Of a stretch of DNA of 64,000 nt, positions 8,434-17,442 are shown piece by piece. The stretch comes from Sinorhizobium garamanticum (GTDB lineage: Bacteria > Pseudomonadota > Alphaproteobacteria > Rhizobiales > Rhizobiaceae). The DNA lies in NCBI RefSeq assembly GCF_029892065.1, contig NZ_CP120373.1, positions 3,665,001 through 3,729,000 on the forward strand, written 5' to 3'. The notes beneath the pieces were generated by a model that was not told the DNA's origin, ran no database searches, and saw nothing but the letters and a program-made list of their open reading frames with translations. The position numbers were made by a program, and so were the translations under genes. Within the stretch, counting starts at the first letter, position 1. The number at the start of each line of letters is the position of its first letter.

Positions 8434-8801
8434 TTGCTCAAGCCCAATCTCATTCTCTTGTATGTTCAGGATCCTGCGGAAAGCTCGGCCTTCTATTCGC
8501 GTCTGCTTGGCCGCCAGCCGTCGGCGTTGTTTCCCACCTATGCCGCGTTCGAATTTGATGGCGGCGTCAGCTTGGGGCTGTGGTCGACGAGCGCGGAAAA
8601 TTTCCACACGTCCGGGAAAGCAACCGCACCGAACTCGCGTTCATGGTGGAGAACGATGCCGCCGTTGAGCGGCTTTACGACGCTTGGCGCCGAGTGGGTG
8701 TGACGATAGAGCAGAAACTGATGACGGCGGTCTTCGGCCGAACATTCGTCGCTCTTGATCCTGACGGCCATCGATTCAGGGTCTGCACGCCGGACGATTG
8801 A
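8434..8801 (+). pseudogene. Glyoxalase/bleomycin-resistance (VOC) fold gene with one frameshift
   Basis: A TTG start at 8434 behind AAAGGAG gives LKPNLILLYVQDPAESSAFY and continues to GLWSTSAENFHTSG; the other half, NRTELAFMVENDAAVERLYD...FGRTFVALDPDGHRFRVCTPDD, lies in another frame from about 8610. Together they form one full-length VOC protein of about 120 residues. The break falls at GGGAAA near 8613, so it is either a true one-base loss or a homopolymer sequencing error. Members are metal-dependent dioxygenase, isomerase or resistance proteins; the substrate is unknown. Confidence 0.7.
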
Positions 8802-8915
8802 AGCCGCGCGGCGCGCACAAAACATCCCGTCATTCGTTCGGCACGAATGGTGGGGATATCAAGCTTGCGCGAGGCGACACGTCACAACATCTCGCGGTGA
8901 GATTCCGGACCGGTC

Positions 8916-9134
8916 TCAGTGGTAGTAAAAGCAATCGCAGTCAGCCTTGTAGGCGTCTTCTCCTCGCCACACTCTGACCGCCAGTTTCGACGATTTTCCG
9001 TTGTCGTCCAACCTCAAACCAAGCAACGAGACCGCCGCTGCCTTCGGATTGGGTGCGTCAACTTCGATAACCGATCCGACCTGATGAACGCCCAAGCGGG
9101 CGGTCCAGGTGAAGATTTGAACGCTATAATGCAT
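8916..9134 (-). CDS. Conserved small protein, unknown
   Basis: The 72-residue product starts MHYSVQIFTWTARLGVHQVG and ends ADCDCFYYH. It reads as a small beta-alpha-beta domain: a strand, VIEVDAPNPKAAAVSLLGL as strand plus helix, then two further strands. There is no signal peptide or membrane segment. No family is recognised; the coherent secondary-structure pattern supports a real gene. Confidence 0.5.
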   Translation of the reverse strand: MHYSVQIFTWTARLGVHQVGSVIEVDAPNPKAAAVSLLGLRLDDNGKSSKLAVRVWRGEDAYKADCDCFYYH

Positions 9135-9222
9135 GGAAATCCTCCGTCGCGTTGTCGCCGCGTACGGGGACGGCGTCGTCAGGGGCGAATACGCTCGGAC
9201 TCAACTGCCCCTTTAAGCATCT

Positions 9223-9465
9223 TCAGCCATCCTCGACGGTTGCTTCAGGTCGATCTCCCCCATCGGCGTGTTCGAAATGCCAATTTCCCTTCTCATCCTG
9301 GAAGCTGATTTCCTCGTCGTCGCCGCCGACTTGCTGTTCGGCCGCTGCGGCCTTTGCGGCCGCCAGTGCCATCTCGCGACTGGGAAAGGGCTCTGAATAC
9401 GCGTCGGCTGCTTTATATGCCCAGCCTCCGTCGTGTGGAACGATCGAATAAGTGATTCGCGCCAT
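9223..9465 (-). CDS. DUF2188-like small protein
   Basis: An 80-residue protein starting MARITYSIVPHDGGWAYKAADAYSEPF, with a strand-turn-strand followed by a helix SREMALAAAKAAAAEQ and a final acidic stretch with EISFQDEKGNWHFEHAD. This matches the pattern of DUF2188 proteins (x-V-P-x-x-GGWAV...A...A...G), which often occur in multiple copies in rhizobial accessory regions. Function is unknown. The resemblance is by eye only. Confidence 0.55.
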   Translation of the reverse strand: MARITYSIVPHDGGWAYKAADAYSEPFPSREMALAAAKAAAAEQQVGGDDEEISFQDEKGNWHFEHADGGDRPEATVEDG

Positions 9466-9703
9466 TCTTCACTCCCCTGGATTTCCCGGGACAGTTCCTG
9501 CCCCCGGCGGACCGTTGCCGCACGGTCCTTGCTGCTCCTCCTTATCAATGGCATTTGCATGCCGAACGGTCGCGATGTTAGCACAAAATGACGCTGCTAG
9601 GCCACTTTTGCGATGATTTTGACCACCTTTCGAAGCCTTCGCGAAACTTCAAGGCGCAGTCCTCGCCGTACCGCGCCGAAGGGTGCCTATAACGGAAACA
9701 TCA

Positions 9704-9886
9704 GGACGCGAACCTTGCGGCGATCTTCGCGACATGCGCGCCCTGGTAACAGGCGGCTTCGAGTTCGCGCACGCGCTTTACGGCAACATCTGCGCGGTCG
9801 ATCTGGCGCCCTCCGCGACGGCGTAGGCCATCGTTTCGATATGCCCATAGGCGGAATAGTGGAGAACCAAGTACTTTTGCCATCAT
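9704..9886 (-). pseudogene. Decayed 5' end of a wrbA-like quinone oxidoreductase gene
   Basis: Behind AGGAG, the minus strand starts MMAKVL; after a one-base slip another frame reads [19 protein letters not shown], the flavodoxin FMN-loop start of WrbA, and a second slip returns to [13 protein letters not shown] functional WrbA would be about 200 residues; only the first 50 or so are recognisable and the downstream part is lost. WrbA is a flavin-dependent NAD(P)H:quinone oxidoreductase. The remaining bases from 9466 to 9703 show nothing else I can support. Confidence 0.65.
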
Positions 9887-10008
9887 GATGCTCCTGTCAG
9901 GCAATTACACTTGATCGTCACCCGCGGCAGGATTTATCAAAACGCACGTGGTCGCCAGCAAATGCGCGGTCGACAGACTGGACGATCGCCAACAAGTCAG
10001 GAGCATCA

Positions 10009-10755
10009 ATGACCACTGCCACGATCGTCACCGCCGCCATGCTTGCCATTGGCGATGAGCTTCTGTCCGGTCGAACGAAGGACAAGAATATCGGCCACCT
10101 GGCGGACATGCTGACCATGGTCGGCATCGATCTGCGAGAGGTTCGCATCGTGGCGGACGACGAAGAGGCAATTGTCGATGCCGTCAACGCCTTGCGCGGC
10201 CGTTATGACCATGTCTTCACGTCCGGCGGGATCGGGCCGACACACGACGACATCACCGCCGACGCCGTCTCCAGGGCGTTCGGTGTCGAGTGTATCCACG
10301 ACCCGCAGGCAATGGCGTTGCTTGGCGCCATGTATGAACGCCGCGGCATGGAGTTTACCGATGCGCGCAGACGGATGGCACGCATGCCGGTTGGCGCCAC
10401 CCATATTTCCAATCCCGTATCGACGGCGCCCGGCTTCAGAATCGCCAACGTCTACGTGATGGCCGGCGTGCCCCAGGTCTTTCAGGCGATGCTTGACAGC
10501 TTGCTGCCCAGCCTCCCGGCAGGCACTCCGGTCCTCTCACGCACAGTCCGTTCGCCCTATGGCGAAGGCGATATCGGCGGGCCTTTGGCAGAGGTTCAGA
10601 AGAAACATCCGGAAACGAGCATTGGCTCCTACCCCAAGTTCGACGGCAAGAACTTCTCGACCGATATCGTCATCCGCGCTCGCGAGGCTGGGGTGCTCGC
10701 CGCGGCCGAAGCCGATGTCGTAGCGATGATCGAGACGATTGCTCGTTCTCGCTAG
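10009..10755 (+). CDS. CinA-like molybdopterin-binding-fold protein
   Basis: A 248-residue protein made of the MoaB/Mog-type domain, with AAMLAIGDELLSGRTKDKN near the start and FTSGGIGPTHDDITADAV as the molybdopterin-binding loop. It corresponds to the N-terminal half of CinA; the C-terminal nicotinamide-nucleotide deamidase (PncC) domain is absent. CinA N-domains are linked to ADP-ribose/nucleotide pyrophosphatase activity, so nucleotide salvage is a fair guess. It precedes the phosphoribosyltransferase gene by about 190 bases. Confidence 0.87.
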   Translation: MTTATIVTAAMLAIGDELLSGRTKDKNIGHLADMLTMVGIDLREVRIVADDEEAIVDAVNALRGRYDHVFTSGGIGPTHDDITADAVSRAFGVECIHDPQAMALLGAMYERRGMEFTDARRRMARMPVGATHISNPVSTAPGFRIANVYVMAGVPQVFQAMLDSLLPSLPAGTPVLSRTVRSPYGEGDIGGPLAEVQKKHPETSIGSYPKFDGKNFSTDIVIRAREAGVLAAAEADVVAMIETIARSR

Positions 10756-10946
10756 CGGATCATCGGTGTTCGACGAGCGGACGAGCGCCGGAAGCCAGCG
10801 ATTGCTGGACAAGCCTTGCCGGCCCTTGCGCTCCGGGCTTCATTTTCAGTATTGCATATCCAAATCGTGACGAAGCGCGCTGTGCGACCTCCTGGTCCGC
10901 CGCAGCCCTTCTCAGCTAGTATTCGACTTGAAGCCGGAGCCCGCAC

Positions 10947-11444
10947 ATGTCCCTTCCTGATAAAGCCTTTCCAGTCTCCTGGGATCAGTTCCACCGCGAT
11001 GCCCGCGCGCTCGCGTGGCGGCTGGCCGACAACGGACAGGAATGGCGTGCGATGGTCTGTATCACCCGCGGAGGGCTCGTTCCGGCTGCAATCATCTCCC
11101 GCGAACTCAACATCCGCATGATCGAGACCGTCTGCATCGCCTCCTATCACGACTATGACACGCAGGGCCAAATGAAGGTCCTCAAGGGCATTTCCCCGGA
11201 AATCGCCAAGGATGGCGGCGAGGGTGTGCTGATCGTCGATGACCTGACGGACACTGGCAAGACCGCCGCCGAGGTGCGCGCGATGCTGCCGAAGGCCCAT
11301 TTCGCCGCCGTCTATGCAAAGCCGAAGGGACGCCCGCTCGTCGACACTTTCGTGACGGAAGTCAGCCAGGACACCTGGATCTATTTCCCCTGGGACCTTG
11401 GCTTCACCTATCAGGAGCCGATCGCCAAGGGCACGCGCGGCTGA
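10947..11444 (+). CDS. gpt: Xanthine(-guanine) phosphoribosyltransferase
   Basis: The 165-residue enzyme transfers ribose phosphate from PRPP to xanthine or guanine in purine salvage. The PRPP-binding motif is [13 protein letters not shown] (about residues 92-104), the N-terminal RGGLVPA loop binds pyrophosphate, and the C-terminal WIYFPWD matches the XGPRT purine pocket. Length equals that of the family (about 152-165). It is followed by a RIME-like repeat and the convergent nnr gene. Confidence 0.92.
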   Translation: MSLPDKAFPVSWDQFHRDARALAWRLADNGQEWRAMVCITRGGLVPAAIISRELNIRMIETVCIASYHDYDTQGQMKVLKGISPEIAKDGGEGVLIVDDLTDTGKTAAEVRAMLPKAHFAAVYAKPKGRPLVDTFVTEVSQDTWIYFPWDLGFTYQEPIAKGTRG

Positions 11445-11461
11445 GGCTCCTTCTCGCTTCT

Positions 11462-11563
11462 GCAGCGCCGCGCACCCTATCAGACGCGCAAGGGACGCTG
11501 CAGCGCTTTGAATTGCTGTGGGTTTTATCTCAAACGGCTGCGATTTTGGGGAAATAGGCGGTA
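11462..11563 (+). repeat. RIME1-like intergenic repeat, copy 1 (degenerate)
   Basis: The first palindrome, with GCGCCGCGCACC...GACGCGCAAGG, and the core CGCTTTGAATTGCTG match the other copies; the second palindrome is heavily altered. It fills the gap between convergent gpt and nnr and ends 1 base from the nnr stop, so it may serve as a terminator for both. Confidence 0.75.
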
Positions 11564-11564
11564 G

Positions 11565-13037
11565 TTACGGAAGCGGCGGAATGCATTCGACGAGCGTCTC
11601 CGCCGTCATGCTGCGACCTGCGCGCGTCCCGGCTTCCCCATGACGCCAGACCGCCGCGGCGGCGGCCTCGAAGGCCGGGATGCCTTGAGCCAAGTGGGCG
11701 CCGATAATGCCGGCAAGGACGTCGCCCGATCCCGCTGTGGCGAGGGACGGCGGAGCATTGGCGTTGACGACGACGCGGCCCGATGGAGCGGCGACGACCG
11801 TGTCGGGTCCTTTATAAACGACAACTGCGTGGCTCATTCTCGCGGCGGCTTGCGCCTTTTCAATCTTGGACAGCGCCGCATCCGCGGCGATCTCGGGAAA
11901 CAACCGCGCGAACTCGCCCTCATGCGGGGTCATCACCAACTGACCCCCGCTGGCGGCACGCTCAAAGAGTTCCGTTCGGTCCTTCTCGAAGGAGGTCATT
12001 CCATCGGCGTCGAGGACCAGCGCCCGATCGCAGAGCATCAGGGCAAAGCCCCTCGCCTTCTTGCCGACGCCGAAGCCAGGCCCGAGCACGAATGCGTTCA
12101 CCCGCTTGTCCTTGAGCCAAGTCGCAAGGTCGTCCGTGCCCTGAATTTCCCTGAGCATTACTGCGGTAAGGTGGGACGCATTAACCGCGAGCGCTTCCGC
12201 TGGTGACGCCAGCGTCACCAGACCGGCGCCTGCCGCAAGGCCTGCAGTTGCCGACAGGCGCGCCGCACCTGTCGAGAGTGAACCGCCCGAAAGCACGCCG
12301 AGGTGGCCCCGTCTGTACTTGTGCGTAGCCGGATCAAGAGTGCTGGCGTGCGAGCCCCATATGGTAGGTGTATTGAGCCGCAAGTCACCGGCCCCATCGC
12401 TGACCAGCCGCGCCGGGATGCCGATGTCGAACACCTCCAGGGTGCCGCAGCGGACGCGACCGGGCATGAGCAGATGGCCGGGTTTGCGAGCCATGAATGT
12501 GACGGTGTGTACCGCAGTGAAGCTCGCACCGCGGATCTCCCCCGTGCGCCCGTCGACGCCCGAGGGCAGGTCGACGGCGATTACCGGTACGTGGCTCTCA
12601 CTCACCCGCGCAATGGTTCCTTGCGCCTGTGCCGGAAGATCGCGCGTAAGCCCTGCCCCGAACAAGGCATCGATAACAACGTCACCAAGCTGAGGCTCGT
12701 AGGCGGCAAGCGGTTGCACCGCCAGTGGGCAAGCACCTTGTGCTCGCGCTGCGTCGCCTTTCAGCGTCTCCGGATTACCGAGCGCGAACACCGCCACGTC
12801 GGCACCTCCGTCCACGAGTGCGGAAGCTGCGACGTAACCATCACCGCCGTTGTTGCCGGGCCCGCAAAGCACGACGAAACGAAGCGCTTCCGGAAAGAGC
12901 CGCAATGCGGCCGCCGACACCGCCATTCCGGCTGAACGCATCAACGCGAAGCTATCGATGCCCGAAGCGGCGGCCGCATCGTCGATCGCCGTCATTTCGG
13001 CCGGAGTCACCAGAACGTCTCGGAGCGAGTCAAGCAT
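11565..13037 (-). CDS. nnr: Bifunctional NAD(P)H-hydrate epimerase / ADP-dependent NAD(P)H-hydrate dehydratase
   Basis: The 490-residue protein fuses YjeF-N epimerase (VVLCGPGNNGGDGYVAA, about residues 55-71; catalytic-type VIDALFGAGL) with the YjeF-C kinase-like dehydratase (VTLASPAEAL, MTPHEGEFARLFP, and SLATAGSGDVLAGIIG near the end). Together they repair hydrated NADH and NADPH. Both halves are complete and the length is normal. The start ATG at 13037 lies back to back with the glnB promoter region. Confidence 0.94.
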   Translation of the reverse strand: MLDSLRDVLVTPAEMTAIDDAAAASGIDSFALMRSAGMAVSAAALRLFPEALRFVVLCGPGNNGGDGYVAASALVDGGADVAVFALGNPETLKGDAARAQGACPLAVQPLAAYEPQLGDVVIDALFGAGLTRDLPAQAQGTIARVSESHVPVIAVDLPSGVDGRTGEIRGASFTAVHTVTFMARKPGHLLMPGRVRCGTLEVFDIGIPARLVSDGAGDLRLNTPTIWGSHASTLDPATHKYRRGHLGVLSGGSLSTGAARLSATAGLAAGAGLVTLASPAEALAVNASHLTAVMLREIQGTDDLATWLKDKRVNAFVLGPGFGVGKKARGFALMLCDRALVLDADGMTSFEKDRTELFERAASGGQLVMTPHEGEFARLFPEIAADAALSKIEKAQAAARMSHAVVVYKGPDTVVAAPSGRVVVNANAPPSLATAGSGDVLAGIIGAHLAQGIPAFEAAAAAVWRHGEAGTRAGRSMTAETLVECIPPLP

Positions 13038-13114
13038 GAACTAGATCTAACCGCGCAGAACGCCTCAAGGCAAGAAGGTCCGCCACCAAACAAAATGAGC
13101 ATTTTTTATGCAAT

Positions 13115-13131
13115 TGCACATTATTGGTGCT
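13115..13131. promoter_or_regulatory. NtrC-type enhancer site upstream of glnB
   Basis: TGCAC ATTATT GGTGC is an imperfect inverted repeat matching the NtrC consensus (TGCACC-N5-GGTGCA). It lies about 180 bases upstream of the sigma-54-type element at 13296, a usual enhancer distance. Binding is inferred. Confidence 0.6.
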
Positions 13132-13212
13132 TAAATAACGTGCTTATGGAGCCCGTCGCAGCAATTTTGCCAGCATCAGATGGTCATCTTTCATAAAAAA
13201 TAGGCAAAATGA

Positions 13213-13710
<498 letters not shown>

Positions 13711-13796
13711 TCACGTAATCACGCCATCAAATCCTGTGGGGCCGTCCGGCCCCAATTTTTCAAACCTCGTCATCTCAAAACAGGGACTTACAAAAA

Positions 13797-15206
13797 ATGA
13801 CGACTGCGAGTGAAGTTCTGAAGCAAATCAAGGACAACGACGTCAAGTTCGTCGACCTGCGCTTTACCGACCCGAAGGGCAAGCTGCAGCACGTGACGAT
13901 GGATGTCGTCTGCGTCGACGAAGATATGTTCGCCGATGGCGTCATGTTCGACGGCTCCTCGATTTCCGGCTGGAAGGCGATCAACGAGTCCGACATGGTG
14001 CTGATGCCTGACCCGGAAACGGCTCACATGGACCCGTTCTTCGCCCAGTCGACCATGGTCATCCTCTGCGACATTCTCGATCCGGTTTCGGGCGAGGCCT
14101 ACAATCGCGACCCGCGCGGCACCGCGAAGAAGGCGGAAGCCTATCTCAAGGCCTCCGGCATCGGCGATACGGTCTTCGTTGGTCCGGAAGCGGAATTCTT
14201 CGTGTTCGATGACGTGAAGTACAAGGCCGACCCGTACAACACCGGCTTCAAGCTTGATTCCTCCGAACTGCCGTCCAACGACGATACCGATTACGAGACC
14301 GGCAACCTCGGTCACCGTCCGCGCATCAAGGGCGGCTACTTCCCGGTACCCCCGATCGATAGCTGCCAGGACATGCGCTCCGAAATGCTGACCGTGCTTG
14401 CCGAAATGGGCGTCACGGTTGAAAAGCATCACCACGAAGTGGCCGCAGCGCAGCACGAGCTTGGCGTCAAGTTCGATGCGCTTGTTCGCAACGCCGACAA
14501 GATGCAGATCTACAAATACGTTGTGCACCAGGTTGCCAACGCCTACGGCAAGACCGCGACCTTCATGCCAAAGCCGGTGTTCGGCGACAACGGTTCCGGC
14601 ATGCACGTCCACCTCTCGATCTGGAAGGACGGCAAGCCGACCTTCGCTGGCGACGAATATGCCGGGCTTTCGGAAACCTGCCTCTATTTCATCGGCGGCA
14701 TCATCAAGCACGCCAAAGCCCTCAATGCCTTCACCAACCCCTCGACGAACTCCTACAAGCGTCTCGTTCCGGGCTATGAGGCGCCGGTTCTGCTCGCCTA
14801 TTCGGCCCGCAACCGCTCGGCTTCCTGCCGCATTCCGTTCGGCAGCAACCCGAAGGCAAAGCGCGTCGAAGTCCGCTTCCCCGACCCGAGCGCGAACCCC
14901 TACCTCGCTTTCGCGGCGATGCTGATGGCAGGCCTCGACGGCATCAAGAACAAGCTTCATCCGGGCAAGGCGATGGACAAGGACCTCTATGACTTGCCGC
15001 CGAAGGAACTCAAGAAGATCCCGACCGTTTGCGGCAGCCTGCGCGAAGCGCTTGAAAGCCTCGACAAGGATCGCAAGTTCTTGACGGCCGGCGGCGTCTT
15101 CGACGACGACCAGATCGATTCGTTCATCGAATTGAAGATGCAGGAGGTCATGCGCTTCGAAATGACGCCGCATCCGGTCGAATACGACATGTACTACTCG
15201 GTCTAA
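13797..15206 (+). CDS. glnA: Glutamine synthetase type I
   Basis: The 469-residue GSI makes glutamine from glutamate, ammonia and ATP as a dodecamer. Seen are the beta-grasp start, the latch DGSSISGW, the metal/ATP motifs [10 protein letters not shown] and [15 protein letters not shown], and [14 protein letters not shown]. The adenylylation site is Tyr398 in [10 protein letters not shown], so activity should be under GlnE control. It is downstream of glnB and followed at once by a strong terminator. Confidence 0.98.
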   Translation: MTTASEVLKQIKDNDVKFVDLRFTDPKGKLQHVTMDVVCVDEDMFADGVMFDGSSISGWKAINESDMVLMPDPETAHMDPFFAQSTMVILCDILDPVSGEAYNRDPRGTAKKAEAYLKASGIGDTVFVGPEAEFFVFDDVKYKADPYNTGFKLDSSELPSNDDTDYETGNLGHRPRIKGGYFPVPPIDSCQDMRSEMLTVLAEMGVTVEKHHHEVAAAQHELGVKFDALVRNADKMQIYKYVVHQVANAYGKTATFMPKPVFGDNGSGMHVHLSIWKDGKPTFAGDEYAGLSETCLYFIGGIIKHAKALNAFTNPSTNSYKRLVPGYEAPVLLAYSARNRSASCRIPFGSNPKAKRVEVRFPDPSANPYLAFAAMLMAGLDGIKNKLHPGKAMDKDLYDLPPKELKKIPTVCGSLREALESLDKDRKFLTAGGVFDDDQIDSFIELKMQEVMRFEMTPHPVEYDMYYSV

Positions 15207-15258
15207 AGAAATGGACCGGTCGGCAAAGACGTCCGGTCCGCTTACGACAATGGAAGAA

Positions 15259-15287
15259 GGCGGGCCTCGTTCAGAGCCCGCCTTTTT
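15259..15287 (+). terminator. Rho-independent terminator of glnBA
   Basis: The stem GGCGGGC (15259-15265) pairs with GCCCGCC (15276-15282) and is followed by five T. It lies 53 bases after the glnA stop. Confidence 0.88.
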
Positions 15288-15379
15288 CATGAGCAGTGCC
15301 CCAAGAACGGTTCACCGCAGACCTATTGATGTTCGGCACGCGGCAACCCAGATTATTGTCTGAAAGGATGTGTTGCGTC

Positions 15380-15709
15380 ATGAAACAAAGAAGCGCGAAA
15401 TTTGAGATCGGACAGGTGGTTCGCCACCGGGTCTTTCCGTTCCGCGGCGTCATCTTCGACGTCGATCCGGAATATGCGAACACCGACGAATGGTGGAATG
15501 CCATCCCGCCGGAAATTCGGCCAAACAAGGACCAGCCCTTCTATCATCTCTTCGCCGAGAACGACGACACCGAATATGTCGCATATGTTTCCGAACAGAA
15601 CCTCGTTTCCGATGAGAGCGATAGACCGATCCGCCACCCCCAGGTGAGTGCCTTGTTCGAGAAGGAAACCGTCGGGCACTACAAGCCGAAGGCCACCTAC
15701 AAGCACTAA
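15380..15709 (+). CDS. hspQ: Heat shock protein HspQ
   Basis: From ATG 15380 the product is 109 residues, matching HspQ/YccV family length; the frame extends upstream, and an ATG at 15368 is also possible but sits too close to AAGG. Diagnostic stretches are FEIGQVVRHRVFPFRGVIFD, DPEYANTDEWW, DQPFYHLFAEND and AYVSEQNL. HspQ binds hemimethylated DNA and in enterobacteria is a Lon substrate and adaptor. It is followed by its own terminator. Confidence 0.92.
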   Translation: MKQRSAKFEIGQVVRHRVFPFRGVIFDVDPEYANTDEWWNAIPPEIRPNKDQPFYHLFAENDDTEYVAYVSEQNLVSDESDRPIRHPQVSALFEKETVGHYKPKATYKH

Positions 15710-15744
15710 GGGCGCTGGGGCGTTTCCTCGATCGCCAACGAGCA

Positions 15745-15774
15745 CGCTCCGGCACCCCGGTCCCGGAGCGTTTT
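15745..15774 (+). terminator. Rho-independent terminator of hspQ
   Basis: CGCTCCGG (15745-15752) pairs with CCGGAGCG (15763-15770), then TTTT. It begins 35 bases after the hspQ stop. Confidence 0.8.
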
Positions 15775-15793
15775 GTTGCGCCGGTCACCCAAC

Positions 15794-15820
15794 AAAAAAA
15801 CGCCCGGCAAATACCGGGCG
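15794..15820 (-). terminator. Rho-independent terminator of the ialB-family gene
   Basis: CGCCCGG and CCGGGCG pair across a short loop (15801-15820); on the minus strand the stem is followed by seven T (15794-15800). On the plus strand it is followed by TCTTTT, so it may act in both directions between these convergent genes. Confidence 0.85.
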
Positions 15821-15846
15821 TCTTTTGATCCAAGAAACGAGCGCGA

Positions 15847-16470
15847 TTATTGTTGCTTAGCGGCCTTCTGGGCCTCTTCGAGCTTCTTGCGGGCGTCTTC
15901 CGCCTTCTTCTGCATTTCTTCCTGCAACAGGCGCTGGCGTTCTTCCAACTGCGACTGTTCGATCGGCTCGCCGTCAAAGACGCCAGTGAAACCTTCCAGC
16001 GACATCTTGATCGGGTTCGGGGCGCGCTGGAAGTTGACCGACGTGAAGACGACTTCGTTGCCCTTCTTCAGGTTAGCAATCAGCGCATCGGAAAGCTGTG
16101 CTTCGGCAACACACTTATCGGGCATGCAGATCGCATAGTCGAGCTTCACACCCTTGCCACCATCGATCTGCATCTGAACACCCGGCGGAATCATCCGAGC
16201 GGAAGGTACGGAAACCTGGACAACCTTGCGGTTGATCTTACCGGAGACGGTGATGAGGCCAACAGCTGTGACAAGCTGACCATTGTTGGCGGTGAGCAGG
16301 TTCTGAACGATGCAGACGTCGTTATCTTCCTGCTTGGTGCAAACCTTGAACCAACCCTGCGGCGGCTTGCCTGCCTGCGCGAAAGCAGCGCTTGGCGCAC
16401 CGGCGGCTGCAACAGAGAGCGCCAGCGCCGCCATTGCCGCGCGATTGGTGAAGTTCGACTTGAAGATCAT
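15847..16470 (-). CDS. Invasion associated locus B (IalB) family exported protein
   Basis: The start at 16470 (MIFKSNFTNRAAMAALAL) lies behind AGGAGACGG and gives a clean signal peptide ending SAAFA; longer in-frame starts upstream lack a site. The mature part has the IalB pattern GWFKVCTKQEDNDVCIVQN and YAICMPDKCVAEAQL with four Cys, then VVFTSVNFQ, and ends in a charged coiled coil (EERQRLLQEEMQKKAEDARK). Family members are periplasmic and linked to host association in Bartonella and Brucella; their biochemical role is open. Length is 207 residues. Confidence 0.88.
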   Translation of the reverse strand: MIFKSNFTNRAAMAALALSVAAAGAPSAAFAQAGKPPQGWFKVCTKQEDNDVCIVQNLLTANNGQLVTAVGLITVSGKINRKVVQVSVPSARMIPPGVQMQIDGGKGVKLDYAICMPDKCVAEAQLSDALIANLKKGNEVVFTSVNFQRAPNPIKMSLEGFTGVFDGEPIEQSQLEERQRLLQEEMQKKAEDARKKLEEAQKAAKQQ

Positions 16471-16736
16471 TGTGATTCCGTCTCCTGAAATCCGGTTCCG
16501 GAACAAACTGTTCCGATGGTGAATATCGTCAGCCGCCGTTGTCCTGTTGGCCAAATGAGGCATTTGCATGGCCCCGTTTCCGGAAACACCTGTTACATTG
16601 GCTCGCGGCGTTTATCCAGTGTTTCGTTGCATTTTTTGCAACCGCCGAAGGCGGAAATACCCAGGCTTCACGATCTTTTCAGAATGGAGCTGATCAAGAA
16701 TCACGGCGGCCGTTTCCTGGATATCGAAGCGAGATT

Positions 16737-16780
16737 CCAGCGGAAAACCGCTTCACACTTTTGCTTATCGATTCTGGGGA
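16737..16780. repeat. Short rhizobial palindromic repeat, copy 1
   Basis: It contains GGAAAACCGCTTCACACTTT, shared with copies at 17327 and (shortened) 20137, with weakly complementary outer arms. The rest of the gap 16471-16829 shows the ialB upstream region and nothing else I can support. Confidence 0.65.
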
Positions 16781-16829
16781 CAGCTGACAGTCTCTCAATG
16801 GCTGCGCAACGACAGGTGGGTGAAGGAAG

Positions 16830-17252
16830 ATGCATCGCAGAACGAAGAATCGGGTACAAAGCCTTGCGCTGGACACGATAACGCGCATCCTCGGGGAACA
16901 GACGTTGAGTACATTGGACTATCGCGTCGTTGCGCTTCTCAGGCAAGTAGTCGCATGGCTTGTCGCTCGAGATTTCGTTGCTGTTGAGGCTCGCTCAAGA
17001 GGTGTTCGACTATCTGCTGAGCAGATGCGACAAGCAATTGAGGAGTACGGCCGGACACCGGTCATGCCTCCTGATGACGCGTTCTTGGACATTGATGCCA
17101 TCGCCTTAACAAATTCCGACGCGCGAGTTTGGTCCGTTCGGTTCGATCTCTGGACCCATGAAGAGGGGCGATCCGATCTATCGCTCGAATGCACCATTGT
17201 CATCGATAATGGTACCCTTGATATAGAAGTCGATAACATCCACGTCTTGTAG
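16830..17252 (+). CDS. DUF7668-like protein, unknown
   Basis: A 140-residue soluble protein. The C-terminal half (RVWSVRFDLWTHEEGRSDLS, then ECTIVID and a closing DNIHVL) has the look of a small beta domain seen in otherwise unknown proteins, now called DUF7668 as far as I recall. The N-terminal half is helical with a basic start. It is bracketed by two copies of the short palindromic repeat (16737 and 17327), and no strong ribosome site is visible, so the exact start is uncertain. Confidence 0.6.
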   Translation: MHRRTKNRVQSLALDTITRILGEQTLSTLDYRVVALLRQVVAWLVARDFVAVEARSRGVRLSAEQMRQAIEEYGRTPVMPPDDAFLDIDAIALTNSDARVWSVRFDLWTHEEGRSDLSLECTIVIDNGTLDIEVDNIHVL

Positions 17253-17326
17253 TCGCAGGAAAGAGGGGATGGCCAATGGTCAGAAAAACCTCTTCTCCCT
17301 GGACAGCTTTTCCAGAAGTCAGCGCC

Positions 17327-17371
17327 GGATCCGGGCGGAAAACCGCTTCACACTTTTCCTGATCCCCGCTC
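17327..17371. repeat. Short rhizobial palindromic repeat, copy 2
   Basis: The core GGAAAACCGCTTCACACTTT is flanked by GGATC on the left and GATCC on the right, giving a near-palindrome. It lies in the gap before the binding-protein gene. Confidence 0.7.
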
Positions 17372-17442
17372 CGGCGAAGGTTGGAAATGTGAGCACGCAT
17401 TGGTAACCTGACGGGAATCGGCCTGTAGAAATCCCTCGGGAG

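Noticed and set aside
13788..15290. A 500-codon open frame on the strand opposite glnA
   Set aside because: It mirrors the codon pattern of a highly expressed GC-rich gene; the product is Arg/Val/Asp/His-rich without any domain, and glnA is certain.
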